In this document: positions 44,097 through 52,563 of the stretch, piece after piece
Numbering within the stretch: position 1 is the first letter of the stretch
How the letters are laid out: each line of letters starts with the position of its first letter
Assembly (NCBI RefSeq): GCF_003946555.1
Contig: NZ_RHOO01000002.1
Span: 169,307 to 233,306, forward strand
DNA length: 64,000 nucleotides
Direction of reading: 5' to 3'
Origin: Companilactobacillus hulinensis
GTDB lineage: Bacteria > Bacillota > Bacilli > Lactobacillales > Lactobacillaceae
The notes under the pieces: model-generated
Told to the model about the DNA's origin: nothing
Database searches by the model: none
What the model saw: only the letters and a program-made list of their open reading frames with translations
Translations under genes and position numbers: made by a program

Positions 44097-45086
44097 ATCA
44101 AGAAGCGACAAAATAAACTTGTGATGAGTATAGCTTTATTGACATTGATTGCTTTAGTGATCGTGTCAATGATGATGGGACGATATGACTTGTCACTTTC
44201 AGAAGTATTCAAATATTTTACGGGACAAGCCAACAGTTCTTCATCGCTGATTCTGAAACTTCGATTTATTCGAATTATAGCAGTTGTATTAGTTGGCGCT
44301 GGTCTGTCTATGGCTGGCGCCACTTTTCAATCTGTCTTCAGTAACGGACTTGCTTCACCGAATCTGTTAGGTGTGTCGACTGGCGCCAGTGTTGGTGCAG
44401 CAATTGCCATTTTGAATAATAAGTCGATTTATTGGATCGAAATCAGTGCGTTCATTGCTGGGATAGTAACAGTGTTTTTGACCTTGATGATCAACAAGTT
44501 ACTGCATAACGAATCCAATATCACATTGATCTTGTCAGGAATTATTATGTCAGGATTGATGCAGTCAGTTTTGGGCTCAGTGAAGTATATCGCTGACCCA
44601 GAGAACCAATTACAAAGTATTGTTTACTGGGAACTGGGGAGCTTCATGAAAGTTGACTCTCAATCGTTGATATCTGTTGGACCGATCTTAATAATTGGAA
44701 TAATTTTTTTGTTAGTAACACGATGGCGTCTAAATGCATTATCATTAGATACATATACAATAAAAACTATTGGAATTAATCCAACAATTAATCGGAACTT
44801 AATGATTTTATTTGCGACTTTGCTCACGGCAGCTTCTGTTTGCTTATGTGGGGTCGTCGGCTGGATAGGATTGGTTGTTCCACATATTAGTCGCAGTATC
44901 GTTGGTGAGGATAATCGCTATGCATTACCAATGACAGCAATTACTGGAGCTATTCTTTTGCTGATTGCGGATACATTGGCTAGAAGTATCTCGGTAAATG
45001 ATATTCCGTTGAGTATCATTACCGGATTCATCGGTGTTCCAATTTTTATTGTGATTCTTGTAAGGAGACGAAATATTGGAATCTAG
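44097..45086 (+). CDS. FecCD/BtuC-family ABC permease, probable ATC or ATT start
   Basis: About 329 residues, around nine or ten transmembrane helices, FecCD family (GAGLSMAGATFQSVFSNGLASPNLLGVSTGA, GWIGLVVPHISRSIVGEDNR). The good Shine-Dalgarno AGGAGA (44083-44088) stands eight bases before ATC 44097 and five before ATT 44094, while the first ordinary start, GTG 44121, is 32 bases away with no site. Starting at ATC gives KKRQNKL before the first helix, an ideal positive-inside N-terminus. Between narI and moaE, so molybdate/tungstate (MolB-like) transport is plausible; iron siderophore is the alternative. Confidence 0.75.
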   Translation: MKKRQNKLVMSIALLTLIALVIVSMMMGRYDLSLSEVFKYFTGQANSSSSLILKLRFIRIIAVVLVGAGLSMAGATFQSVFSNGLASPNLLGVSTGASVGAAIAILNNKSIYWIEISAFIAGIVTVFLTLMINKLLHNESNITLILSGIIMSGLMQSVLGSVKYIADPENQLQSIVYWELGSFMKVDSQSLISVGPILIIGIIFLLVTRWRLNALSLDTYTIKTIGINPTINRNLMILFATLLTAASVCLCGVVGWIGLVVPHISRSIVGEDNRYALPMTAITGAILLLIADTLARSISVNDIPLSIITGFIGVPIFIVILVRRRNIGI

Positions 45087-45855
45087 AATTATTACAAAGA
45101 ACTTGTCATTTGCTTATAAGACCAAGCAGATCATCAACAATGTGAATTTGAGAATTGAACCTGGACAAGTCTTAGTTATTCTAGGACCAAATGGAATTGG
45201 TAAAAGTACTTTACTGAATTGTCTGAGTGGCGTCTTGACCCAATATAATGGTCAAATATGTGTGAATGGCGATGATCTTAAGACGATGACAATAAAAGAT
45301 CTGTCACATCAACTAGCTCTCGTTAGTCAAGGTGTTAATATCAAGTCGAATCTGACTTTGTTTGATTATTTGTTGTTAGGTCGCACTTCATTTCACACAA
45401 TTTTTGAACAGCCAGATGATACTGATAAGCGAATCGTTGAAGACATCATTGAAGAGATCGGCTTGAATGATTATGCTCAAACCAGTTTACAGAGTATGAG
45501 TGGTGGCCAAAGACAATTGGCTATTATTGGACGAGCATTAGCACAAGAGCCACAAGTTCTCATAATGGATGAACCAACTTCGGCATTGGATTATCGTAAT
45601 CAAACAGTAGTCTTGAAGTTGATCCGCAGATTGTCTAGTAAGGGGATCTCAATTATTATGAGTACGCATGATCCTAATCAAGCTCAGATAATCGGTGATT
45701 TGGTTGGACTATTGATAGATAACCAAACCTATCTGCAGGGAGTGACAAAGCAGATATTAAATGATGATAATTTGTCAGAATTGTATGGAACTTCAATTTC
45801 ATCGACTTATAATGAATCATTGGATAGGAAAATATTTGGAATAGGGATGGATTAG
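45076..45855 (+). CDS. ABC transporter ATP-binding protein (FecE/MolC-like)
   Basis: 259 residues. Walker A GPNGIGKSTLLN, signature SMSGGQRQLAI, Walker B VLIMDEPTSALDY, H-loop STHD. TTG 45076 lies eight bases after AAGGAG and overlaps the permease gene by 11 bases. Energises the type II importer with the preceding permease. Confidence 0.93.
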   Translation: MESRIITKNLSFAYKTKQIINNVNLRIEPGQVLVILGPNGIGKSTLLNCLSGVLTQYNGQICVNGDDLKTMTIKDLSHQLALVSQGVNIKSNLTLFDYLLLGRTSFHTIFEQPDDTDKRIVEDIIEEIGLNDYAQTSLQSMSGGQRQLAIIGRALAQEPQVLIMDEPTSALDYRNQTVVLKLIRRLSSKGISIIMSTHDPNQAQIIGDLVGLLIDNQTYLQGVTKQILNDDNLSELYGTSISSTYNESLDRKIFGIGMD

Positions 45856-45857
45856 TT

Positions 45858-46892
45858 ATGAGAAGGAAACGAAATATTGTTATTTTGCTTCTGGGATTAT
45901 TTATTTTTCTTGGTGGTGGAATAACTACACAGGCGGCATCGACTAGAACGATTGAAGATAATACTGGTGCGCCAGTTAAAGTACCAAAAAAAATCAAGAA
46001 GATTGCTGATCTATGGCATGCCAACAATCCAATATTACTGATGCTAGGTGGGGAAGATAAACTAGTTGCTACTACTAAGTTGACTCATGACAATGCTTTG
46101 TTGAAACAGATGTATCCAAAGATCAAGAAACAAGCGGTTCCTTTTAATGGAGAAGATTTTCAAATTGAAGAGTTGGTGAAACAAAAGCCGGATGTGGTAA
46201 TTAGTTCAGATGTATCACAGATCAGTGAGTTAAAAAAGAATAATATTCCAGCAGTTAACTCAATGTTCCAGGACTTTGATGGATTAAAGAAGACCGTAAC
46301 GTTGACAAGTAATGTTATTGATACACATTCAGCGAAGAAAAAGGCCAAAAAATACAATAAACAATTGACTTCAGATATTAAAAAGGTTAAGAAGTTAACC
46401 AGTAAGGCAAAATCCAAGCCAAGTGTTATGCATATTGTGAATACGAGTGATTTGAGCAAGGTTGATGGTACCGATACGATAGTTAATCAGTGGATCAAGA
46501 CTGCTGGCGGTAAGAATGCAATCAAGGCCAAAGGGAACATGATCAATGTTTCGGCTGAAGAGATCATTAAGTCGAACCCTAATATCATAATTATCGGCGG
46601 TACCACTGATAAGAAAGCACTGAAGCTACTGAAAAAGGATGATCGTTTTAAGGACCTAAAAGCTGTTAAGAATAAGAAGGTTTATGGTAATCCAACTGGA
46701 ATCTTCATGCTAGACCGATACAGTGCTGAAGAGGACCTACAAATCTGGTGGGCAGCTAAAACCATACATCCAGAATTAACTAAAAAGGTTAATTTAAATA
46801 AAAAGTTCAAATCGTTTTATAAGGAATTCTTTGATTACAAGTTCAGTAATAAAGAAATTAAACAAATTATTAATGGTGAGGTTATCAAGTGA
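45858..46892 (+). CDS. ABC transporter substrate-binding protein without lipobox
   Basis: 344 residues of the class III (FecB/BtuF/MolA) binding-protein fold: IADLWHANNPILLMLGG, VVISSDVSQISELKK, IIIIGGTTDKKALK. The N-terminus RRKRNIVILLLGLFIFLGGG ends TTQAAS, a standard signal peptide or membrane anchor with no Cys, so it is not a lipoprotein as Gram-positive binding proteins usually are. Located between nar and moa genes; molybdate or tungstate is the inferred ligand. Confidence 0.85.
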   Translation: MRRKRNIVILLLGLFIFLGGGITTQAASTRTIEDNTGAPVKVPKKIKKIADLWHANNPILLMLGGEDKLVATTKLTHDNALLKQMYPKIKKQAVPFNGEDFQIEELVKQKPDVVISSDVSQISELKKNNIPAVNSMFQDFDGLKKTVTLTSNVIDTHSAKKKAKKYNKQLTSDIKKVKKLTSKAKSKPSVMHIVNTSDLSKVDGTDTIVNQWIKTAGGKNAIKAKGNMINVSAEEIIKSNPNIIIIGGTTDKKALKLLKKDDRFKDLKAVKNKKVYGNPTGIFMLDRYSAEEDLQIWWAAKTIHPELTKKVNLNKKFKSFYKEFFDYKFSNKEIKQIINGEVIK

Positions 46893-47296
46893 AAATAGAA
46901 ATAACACATGAGCCCATCAATACTGAGGAACTCACCAAGAGTTTGATTCACAATGAATATGGCGGAGTTGATATATTTATTGGGAATATTCGCCAATTCA
47001 CTGGTGAAATAGAAACTGAAAAGATTGAGTACACCACTTATAAAAAAATGGCAGAGAAGGAAATGCAAAAGTTAGCCGATAAAGTGCTAGCCAAAGGAAT
47101 GGATGTAGTCATGGTTCATCGTGTCGGTGAATTACAACTTGGAGATATAGCTGTGTTCATCGGTGTAGCCGCACCACATCGAGCCGAAGCATTTGAAAAT
47201 TGTCAATTTTTAATTGATGAGTTGAAACGTACTGTTCCAATTTGGAAAAAGGAATATGATCGTGACAAAATTCGTTGGGGAGGTTTGGAAGATTGA
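46889..47296 (+). CDS. moaE: Molybdopterin synthase catalytic subunit MoaE
   Basis: 135 residues. GGVDIFIGNIRQFTGE, IEYTTYKKMAEKEM, VHRVGELQLGDIAVFIGVAA, HRAEAFENCQFLIDELKRTVPIWKKE are MoaE signatures, with the catalytic Lys in IWKKE. GTG 46889 overlaps the binding-protein stop (GTGA). Works with MoaD to add dithiolene sulfur to cPMP. Confidence 0.95.
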   Translation: MKIEITHEPINTEELTKSLIHNEYGGVDIFIGNIRQFTGEIETEKIEYTTYKKMAEKEMQKLADKVLAKGMDVVMVHRVGELQLGDIAVFIGVAAPHRAEAFENCQFLIDELKRTVPIWKKEYDRDKIRWGGLED

Positions 47297-47532
47297 AAGT
47301 AAAATTGTTTTCTATCTTAGCTGAAGAAATAGGTCCAACAATTGAAGTTGATTTGAATCCAGAATTCTATCCAACTGATGTTTTGAAGTCGATTGTTGTT
47401 AGATATCCTGATTTAAAAAATATCTTGGATCAATCTGTGATTGCTATCGATGAAGAATACGCTGATGACAAGCAATTTTCACTAGATAGTGTTGATGAAA
47501 TAGCAATAATCCCACCGGTCAGCGGCGGCTAA
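47293..47532 (+). CDS. moaD: Molybdopterin synthase sulfur carrier subunit MoaD
   Basis: 79-residue ubiquitin-like protein: KVKLFSILAEEIG at the start and IAIIPPVSGG at the end, the GG tail adenylated by MoeB and thiocarboxylated. TTG 47293 follows GGGGAGG and overlaps the moaE stop by four bases. Confidence 0.93.
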   Translation: MKVKLFSILAEEIGPTIEVDLNPEFYPTDVLKSIVVRYPDLKNILDQSVIAIDEEYADDKQFSLDSVDEIAIIPPVSGG

Positions 47533-47552
47533 TATTTTAGGGGGCTATTATA

Positions 47553-48728
47553 ATGGAAAGTAAGTCTAAATCAATAATTGCTTTGATCATGGGTACTTTG
47601 TCCATGATGGTTTGTTTTATGGTTTGGCTCAGTTTGTCACCATTAGTTGGAGTTATTCTGACACATAATGGAATTGAGTTAAGTGAATTTCAACGTACGT
47701 TCTTACTAGCTACACCAATTCTTTTGGGATCAATTATGCGTATCCCAATGGGAATTTGGAGTGATAAGTATGGTGGGAAGAAAGTTTATATTGTTTTGAT
47801 GCTCTTCCTGATTATCCCTGTATTGTTGATTCCTAGAGTTGGTTCCTTTAGTACAATGATTATTTCAGCGTTGTTGTTAGGGATGAGCGGTACATCATTT
47901 GCTGTTGGTATTTCATACGTTACTGGATTCTTCCCGCCTGAGAAGCAGGGATTAGTTCTTGGTATTGCAGGTGTAGGTAACATTGGTACAGCTTTTTCAT
48001 CATTCTTCTTTCCAAGAATTGAAAAAGCATGGGGATTGAATAGTGTTTTTTATTTATTAATTGTTTTACTTGTTATTTTTGCATTATTAATGATGTTTAT
48101 AGCACCAGAGTCTCAAAAGAATGAAAATGCTAGTATGGGTAAGTCCTTAGCTGTTGCTAAAGAAAAGGATACCTGGTATTTGGCTTTGTTTTATTTTCTA
48201 ACATTCGGTCTATTTATGGCTATGACGAATCTACTGTCGATGTTTATGGTCAATCTGTTCCATAGTAGCCTAGTGGATGCCGGATTATGGGCTGCTGTCT
48301 TTGCAGTTCTTGGAACTCTAACACGTCCAATCGGTGGTTATCTTTCAGATAAGATTCGTCCTATGACACTTTTGAAGTATGATTTTATAGCAATTACTGC
48401 TGCCGCAATAATTTTAGGGTTTTTCCTACAGACACAAGGGGTATTTCTTACTATAATGGTAGTAATAGGTGTTCTAGTCGGATTGGGCAATGGAATTATT
48501 TTTAAAATGGTTCCATTCGTTTCCGATAGCAATACTGGTGCTGTTACTGGCTTTGTTGGGGCCATGGGTGGACTTGGTGGATACTTCCCACCAATTATAC
48601 TTGGTATAATCAAACAAGCTACAGGCGGCTATGAACTAGGGATATATTTAATTGCTGTATTTGCTATAATATGCTTAGCATTACTACAGAAGGTATATAT
48701 TTCTGGAAGTCACAAAATTGTTAAGTAA
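47553..48728 (+). CDS. narK: Nitrate/nitrite transporter NarK (MFS)
   Basis: 391 residues, twelve hydrophobic helices. Nitrate signature motifs of the NNP family are visible as GIAGVGNIGTAFSSFFFPRI and GVLVGLGNGIIFKMVPFVS, and an RIPMGIWSDKYGGK loop follows helix 2. Imports nitrate and/or exports nitrite. Twenty bases after moaD in the same operon. Confidence 0.94.
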   Translation: MESKSKSIIALIMGTLSMMVCFMVWLSLSPLVGVILTHNGIELSEFQRTFLLATPILLGSIMRIPMGIWSDKYGGKKVYIVLMLFLIIPVLLIPRVGSFSTMIISALLLGMSGTSFAVGISYVTGFFPPEKQGLVLGIAGVGNIGTAFSSFFFPRIEKAWGLNSVFYLLIVLLVIFALLMMFIAPESQKNENASMGKSLAVAKEKDTWYLALFYFLTFGLFMAMTNLLSMFMVNLFHSSLVDAGLWAAVFAVLGTLTRPIGGYLSDKIRPMTLLKYDFIAITAAAIILGFFLQTQGVFLTIMVVIGVLVGLGNGIIFKMVPFVSDSNTGAVTGFVGAMGGLGGYFPPIILGIIKQATGGYELGIYLIAVFAIICLALLQKVYISGSHKIVK

Positions 48729-48746
48729 TCGAATTGAGGTGTCCTT

Positions 48747-49064
48747 ATGAGTGAAAACGAACAAATGGATAAACAAAAAGAAGCAGTTATGGATGCTCTG
48801 GAAGATGTTATTGATCCAGAACTAGGAATCGATATTGTTAATCTTGGATTGATCTATGGTATTGAGATTGAGGGAAGTCTTTGTACTGTTACTATGACGT
48901 TAACAACTATGGGCTGTCCATTGAGCGATATGATTTCAAATGATATTCATAACGCTGCTGAATCAGTTGATGGCATTGATTCGTGTGACATTAATTTGGT
49001 TTGGTATCCAATTTGGGATATGAGTAAGATGAGTCGTTTTGCTCAAATTGCATTGGGTATTTAG
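48747..49064 (+). CDS. SufT/MIP18-family (DUF59) Fe-S assembly protein, copy 2
   Basis: 105 residues, paralogue of 23169-23483 (shared VIDPELGIDIVNLGLIY, MTLTTMGCPL and INLVW-P-W). ATG 48747 follows GAGGTGTCC; 18 bases after narK. Probably supports Fe-S maturation of the nitrate reductase. Confidence 0.88.
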   Translation: MSENEQMDKQKEAVMDALEDVIDPELGIDIVNLGLIYGIEIEGSLCTVTMTLTTMGCPLSDMISNDIHNAAESVDGIDSCDINLVWYPIWDMSKMSRFAQIALGI

Positions 49065-49091
49065 ATTTAGTGTTTGATATTTCGTCTCCAG

Positions 49092-49254
49092 GGCTGAGAA
49101 TATTTGTTCGCTATGCGGACCAAACTGAGCCAGAAGTGCGGTCTCAGTTCTCGGTTTTTAGCCTTGTTAAATTCGACAAGTCTAAAAACGCGCCCGGTTG
49201 TGTAAGAGACAAGCTCTAACACAACTTTCATTGCAAACAAATATTCTCAACCCT
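49092..49254. ncRNA. Three-hairpin structure closed by an 18-bp stem (candidate structured RNA)
   Basis: Closing stem GGGCTGAGAATATTTGTT (49092-49109)/AACAAATATTCTCAACCC (49237-49254), 17 of 18 paired. Inside: hairpin 1 AACTGAG/CTCAGTT (49124-49130, 49144-49150); hairpin 2 GTTTTTAG/CTAAAAAC (49155-49162, 49183-49190), extended by TTGT/ACAA; hairpin 3 GTTGTGTAAGAG/CTCTAACACAAC (49198-49209, 49215-49226). No coding frame. Either a stable non-coding RNA or a palindromic mobile element; strand undetermined. It fills most of the gene-free stretch 49065-49479. Confidence 0.55.
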
Positions 49255-49298
49255 TACGACTAGTTTGGTTTTTGTTATTAAAAGTGATTTATTTAAAA

Positions 49299-49357
49299 AT
49301 AAGAGTCATACTTAACTTGATGTAACAGTATCAAGTTAAGTATGACTCCTTTTTTTA
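49299..49357. repeat. Stem-loop repeat family A, copy 3 (also terminator)
   Basis: AAGAGTCATACTTAACTTGA/TCAAGTTAAGTATGACTC around loop TGTAACAGTA, then eight T. Same family as 24685-24742 and 28130-28186. Confidence 0.85.
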
Positions 49358-49431
49358 TTACGATGTCTAAATTAGAAAGAAATCAAATTATTAAAGAAAC
49401 TCTAATAATCATCGTGCAATTAATAACTTAA

Positions 49432-50826
<1,395 letters not shown>

Positions 50827-50832
50827 TCAAGA

Positions 50833-50868
50833 CGAGCATTCAGTATTTGTGTCGAGTGCTTATTTTTT
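50833..50868 (+). terminator. Terminator after gdhA
   Basis: GAGCATTC with GAGTGCTT (one G-U pair), loop about 13 bases, followed by ATTTTTTT. Confidence 0.65.
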
Positions 50869-50927
50869 TGTGATATGAAATGTTTTGTTATGATATACAT
50901 ATAAACTTATTTGTGAAGGAGTTTCAA

Positions 50928-51788
50928 ATGGCAAATTTAAATGGTTTAACTGATACATATACACTCAGTAACGGTGTGAAGATTCCTATCGTCGGTTTCG
51001 GTACATGGCAAACACCTGATGGTGACGTTGCTAAAGAGAGTGTCAAAGCTGCTATTGAGGCAGGATATCATCATATTGATACTGCAGCTGCTTATGGTAA
51101 CGAAGACAGTGTAGGGGAAGGAATCAAGGCTTCAGGAATCAAACGTGATGACTTATTCTTGACTACTAAGCTATGGAATGATGATCATGGTTATGACACA
51201 ACTATCAAGGCTATGGATCACTCATTATCAGAATTAAATGTTGATTATGTTGATCTATACTTGATTCACTGGCCAAATCCAGTTAAGTTCCGTGAAAACT
51301 GGAAAGAAGTTAATGCTGAAACATGGCGTGCAATGGAAGACTTGCTAAAAGCTGGTAAGACTCGTGCAATTGGTATCTCAAACTTCCGTCCACAACACAT
51401 GGATGAGCTTTTGAAGACTGCCACAGTTACACCAATGGTTAACCAAATCTTCCTTAACCCAAGTGACCTTCAACCAGAAGTTGTTGCATATAACAAGGCA
51501 CACAACATTCTTAGTGAAGCATATAGCCCACTTGGTACAGGTAAGATCTTCCAAGTTCCAGAATTGAAAGAAATGGCAACACGTTACAACAAGTCAGTTG
51601 CACAATTAGTATTGCGGTGGTCATTGCAACATGAATTCTTACCACTTCCTAAGTCAGTTCACGCTGATAGAATTAAGGAAAATGGTCAAATCTTTGACTT
51701 TGAAATTTCAAGTGATGATATGAAGACTATTGATGGTCTACATGGACTTGCCGGTGTTGCTACAGATCCTGATACTGCTAATTTCTAA
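50928..51788 (+). CDS. Aldo/keto reductase
   Basis: 286-residue TIM-barrel NADPH oxidoreductase of the 2,5-diketo-gluconate reductase type. GFGTWQTPDG, DTAAAYGNEDSVGEGI (catalytic Asp/Tyr), TTKLWNDDHGYD (Lys), LIHWPNP (His) and LPKSVHADRIKENGQIFDF near the cofactor site. ATG 50928 with AAGGAG; the upstream frame lacks a ribosome-binding site. Physiological substrate unknown. Confidence 0.93.
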   Translation: MANLNGLTDTYTLSNGVKIPIVGFGTWQTPDGDVAKESVKAAIEAGYHHIDTAAAYGNEDSVGEGIKASGIKRDDLFLTTKLWNDDHGYDTTIKAMDHSLSELNVDYVDLYLIHWPNPVKFRENWKEVNAETWRAMEDLLKAGKTRAIGISNFRPQHMDELLKTATVTPMVNQIFLNPSDLQPEVVAYNKAHNILSEAYSPLGTGKIFQVPELKEMATRYNKSVAQLVLRWSLQHEFLPLPKSVHADRIKENGQIFDFEISSDDMKTIDGLHGLAGVATDPDTANF

Positions 51789-51803
51789 TAGGTTGCAAAA
51801 TTT

Positions 51804-51855
51804 AAGCCCCGATTCTTTTGAGAATCGAGGCTTTTGTTATACAAAATTTTTTATT
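51804..51855. repeat. 52-bp direct repeat, left copy, containing a bidirectional terminator
   Basis: Starts AAGCCCCGATTC, hairpin AAGCCCCGATTC/GAATCGAGGCTT with T-runs, then TTGTTATACAAAATTTTTTATT. Identical to 52512-52563. It holds the last codons and stop of the MazF-like gene. Confidence 0.95.
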
Positions 51856-52184
51856 ATTTTTGAGATTAAACTTTGATTGTCCTTTGAAATAGTGTCTAAA
51901 ATCTTTCCTTTAATTCGTTTGTTTGGATCAACAGATCTAATGTGCTGTAAAAGAGCAGTTCCATGTACATTATTGTTGTCTATATCAACAAAAAAAGGAG
52001 ATTTTTGATATTTTTTTTCGTCACGATATTTTGAAGAAGAGCTTATCGGAACAATCAAAACGGTATTCATAAACTTGTTATATTCATTATTGCTTACAAT
52101 AACACATGGTCTGGTTTTCTTAGGTTCAGTACCCTTTGCTGGTTCCAAATCGAAGAAAAAAATATCTCCTTGATTGTATATCAT
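51837..52184 (-). CDS. MazF/PemK-type endoribonuclease toxin
   Basis: 115 residues. YNQGDIFFFDLEPAKGTEPKKTRPCVIV is the PemK/MazF N-terminus (conserved GxxxxKxRPxVIV), with VPISS in strand 3 and HIRSVDPNKRI later. mRNA-cleaving toxin. ATG shares one base with the antitoxin stop. Its last codons are supplied by the 52-bp repeat. Confidence 0.9.
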   Translation of the reverse strand: MIYNQGDIFFFDLEPAKGTEPKKTRPCVIVSNNEYNKFMNTVLIVPISSSSKYRDEKKYQKSPFFVDIDNNNVHGTALLQHIRSVDPNKRIKGKILDTISKDNQSLISKIIKNFV

Positions 52185-52447
52185 TAGTCAATGACCTCTG
52201 AGCCAACATCTTGTCCCCAGTCAATTTCAGGAGTAGAAACACTTCCGTATTTCTTTTCTTGTTCAGCAACGATTCTCCAGAAATTCTTATCATTTTCCAC
52301 TGTAATTTCACCATTACTTTTTATGACAAAGTTTAATGAATCGTGTTTATCCAAGTGAAGTCTATTTCTAACTTGTTTTGGAATAGTAATTTGATTTTTT
52401 GAAGTAATCTTTGCAGGAATAACTTCTTTATTTTTTTCTATATTCAA
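52184..52447 (-). CDS. MazE-like AbrB-family antitoxin
   Basis: 87 residues. N-terminal SpoVT-AbrB swapped-hairpin domain (VIPAKITSKNQITIPKQVRNRL), acidic C-terminus (EIDWGQDVGSEVID) expected to wrap the toxin. TTG 52447 lies about nine bases after AAGGAG; the GTG at 52456 abuts the Shine-Dalgarno and is unlikely to be used. Forms a toxin-antitoxin operon with the downstream gene. Confidence 0.88.
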   Translation of the reverse strand: MNIEKNKEVIPAKITSKNQITIPKQVRNRLHLDKHDSLNFVIKSNGEITVENDKNFWRIVAEQEKKYGSVSTPEIDWGQDVGSEVID

Positions 52448-52468
52448 TTTGACCACTCCTTACTTTTC

Positions 52469-52480
52469 CTTACATGTAAG
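52469..52480. promoter_or_regulatory. Palindrome upstream of the toxin-antitoxin operon
   Basis: CTTACATGTAAG, a perfect 12-base palindrome just downstream of a minus-strand -10-like TATATA and 21 bases before the antitoxin start. A plausible autorepression operator for the AbrB-type antitoxin. Confidence 0.4.
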
Positions 52481-52511
52481 TATATAAAGGAATGCCGGTA
52501 AATGCAAAGCA

Positions 52512-52563
52512 AAAGCCCCGATTCTTTTGAGAATCGAGGCTTTTGTTATACAAAATTTTTTAT
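52512..52563. repeat. 52-bp direct repeat, right copy, containing a bidirectional terminator
   Basis: Identical to 51804-51855. Covers the terminator and stop-codon region of the AI-2E transporter gene. The two copies frame the toxin-antitoxin operon. Confidence 0.95.

Noticed and set aside
22038..49257. Recent horizontal transfer of the nitrate island as a mobile element
   Set aside because: Base composition and start-codon habits look like the surroundings, and I see no integrase, attachment repeats or transposase; only the repeated DUF59 genes hint at rearrangement.
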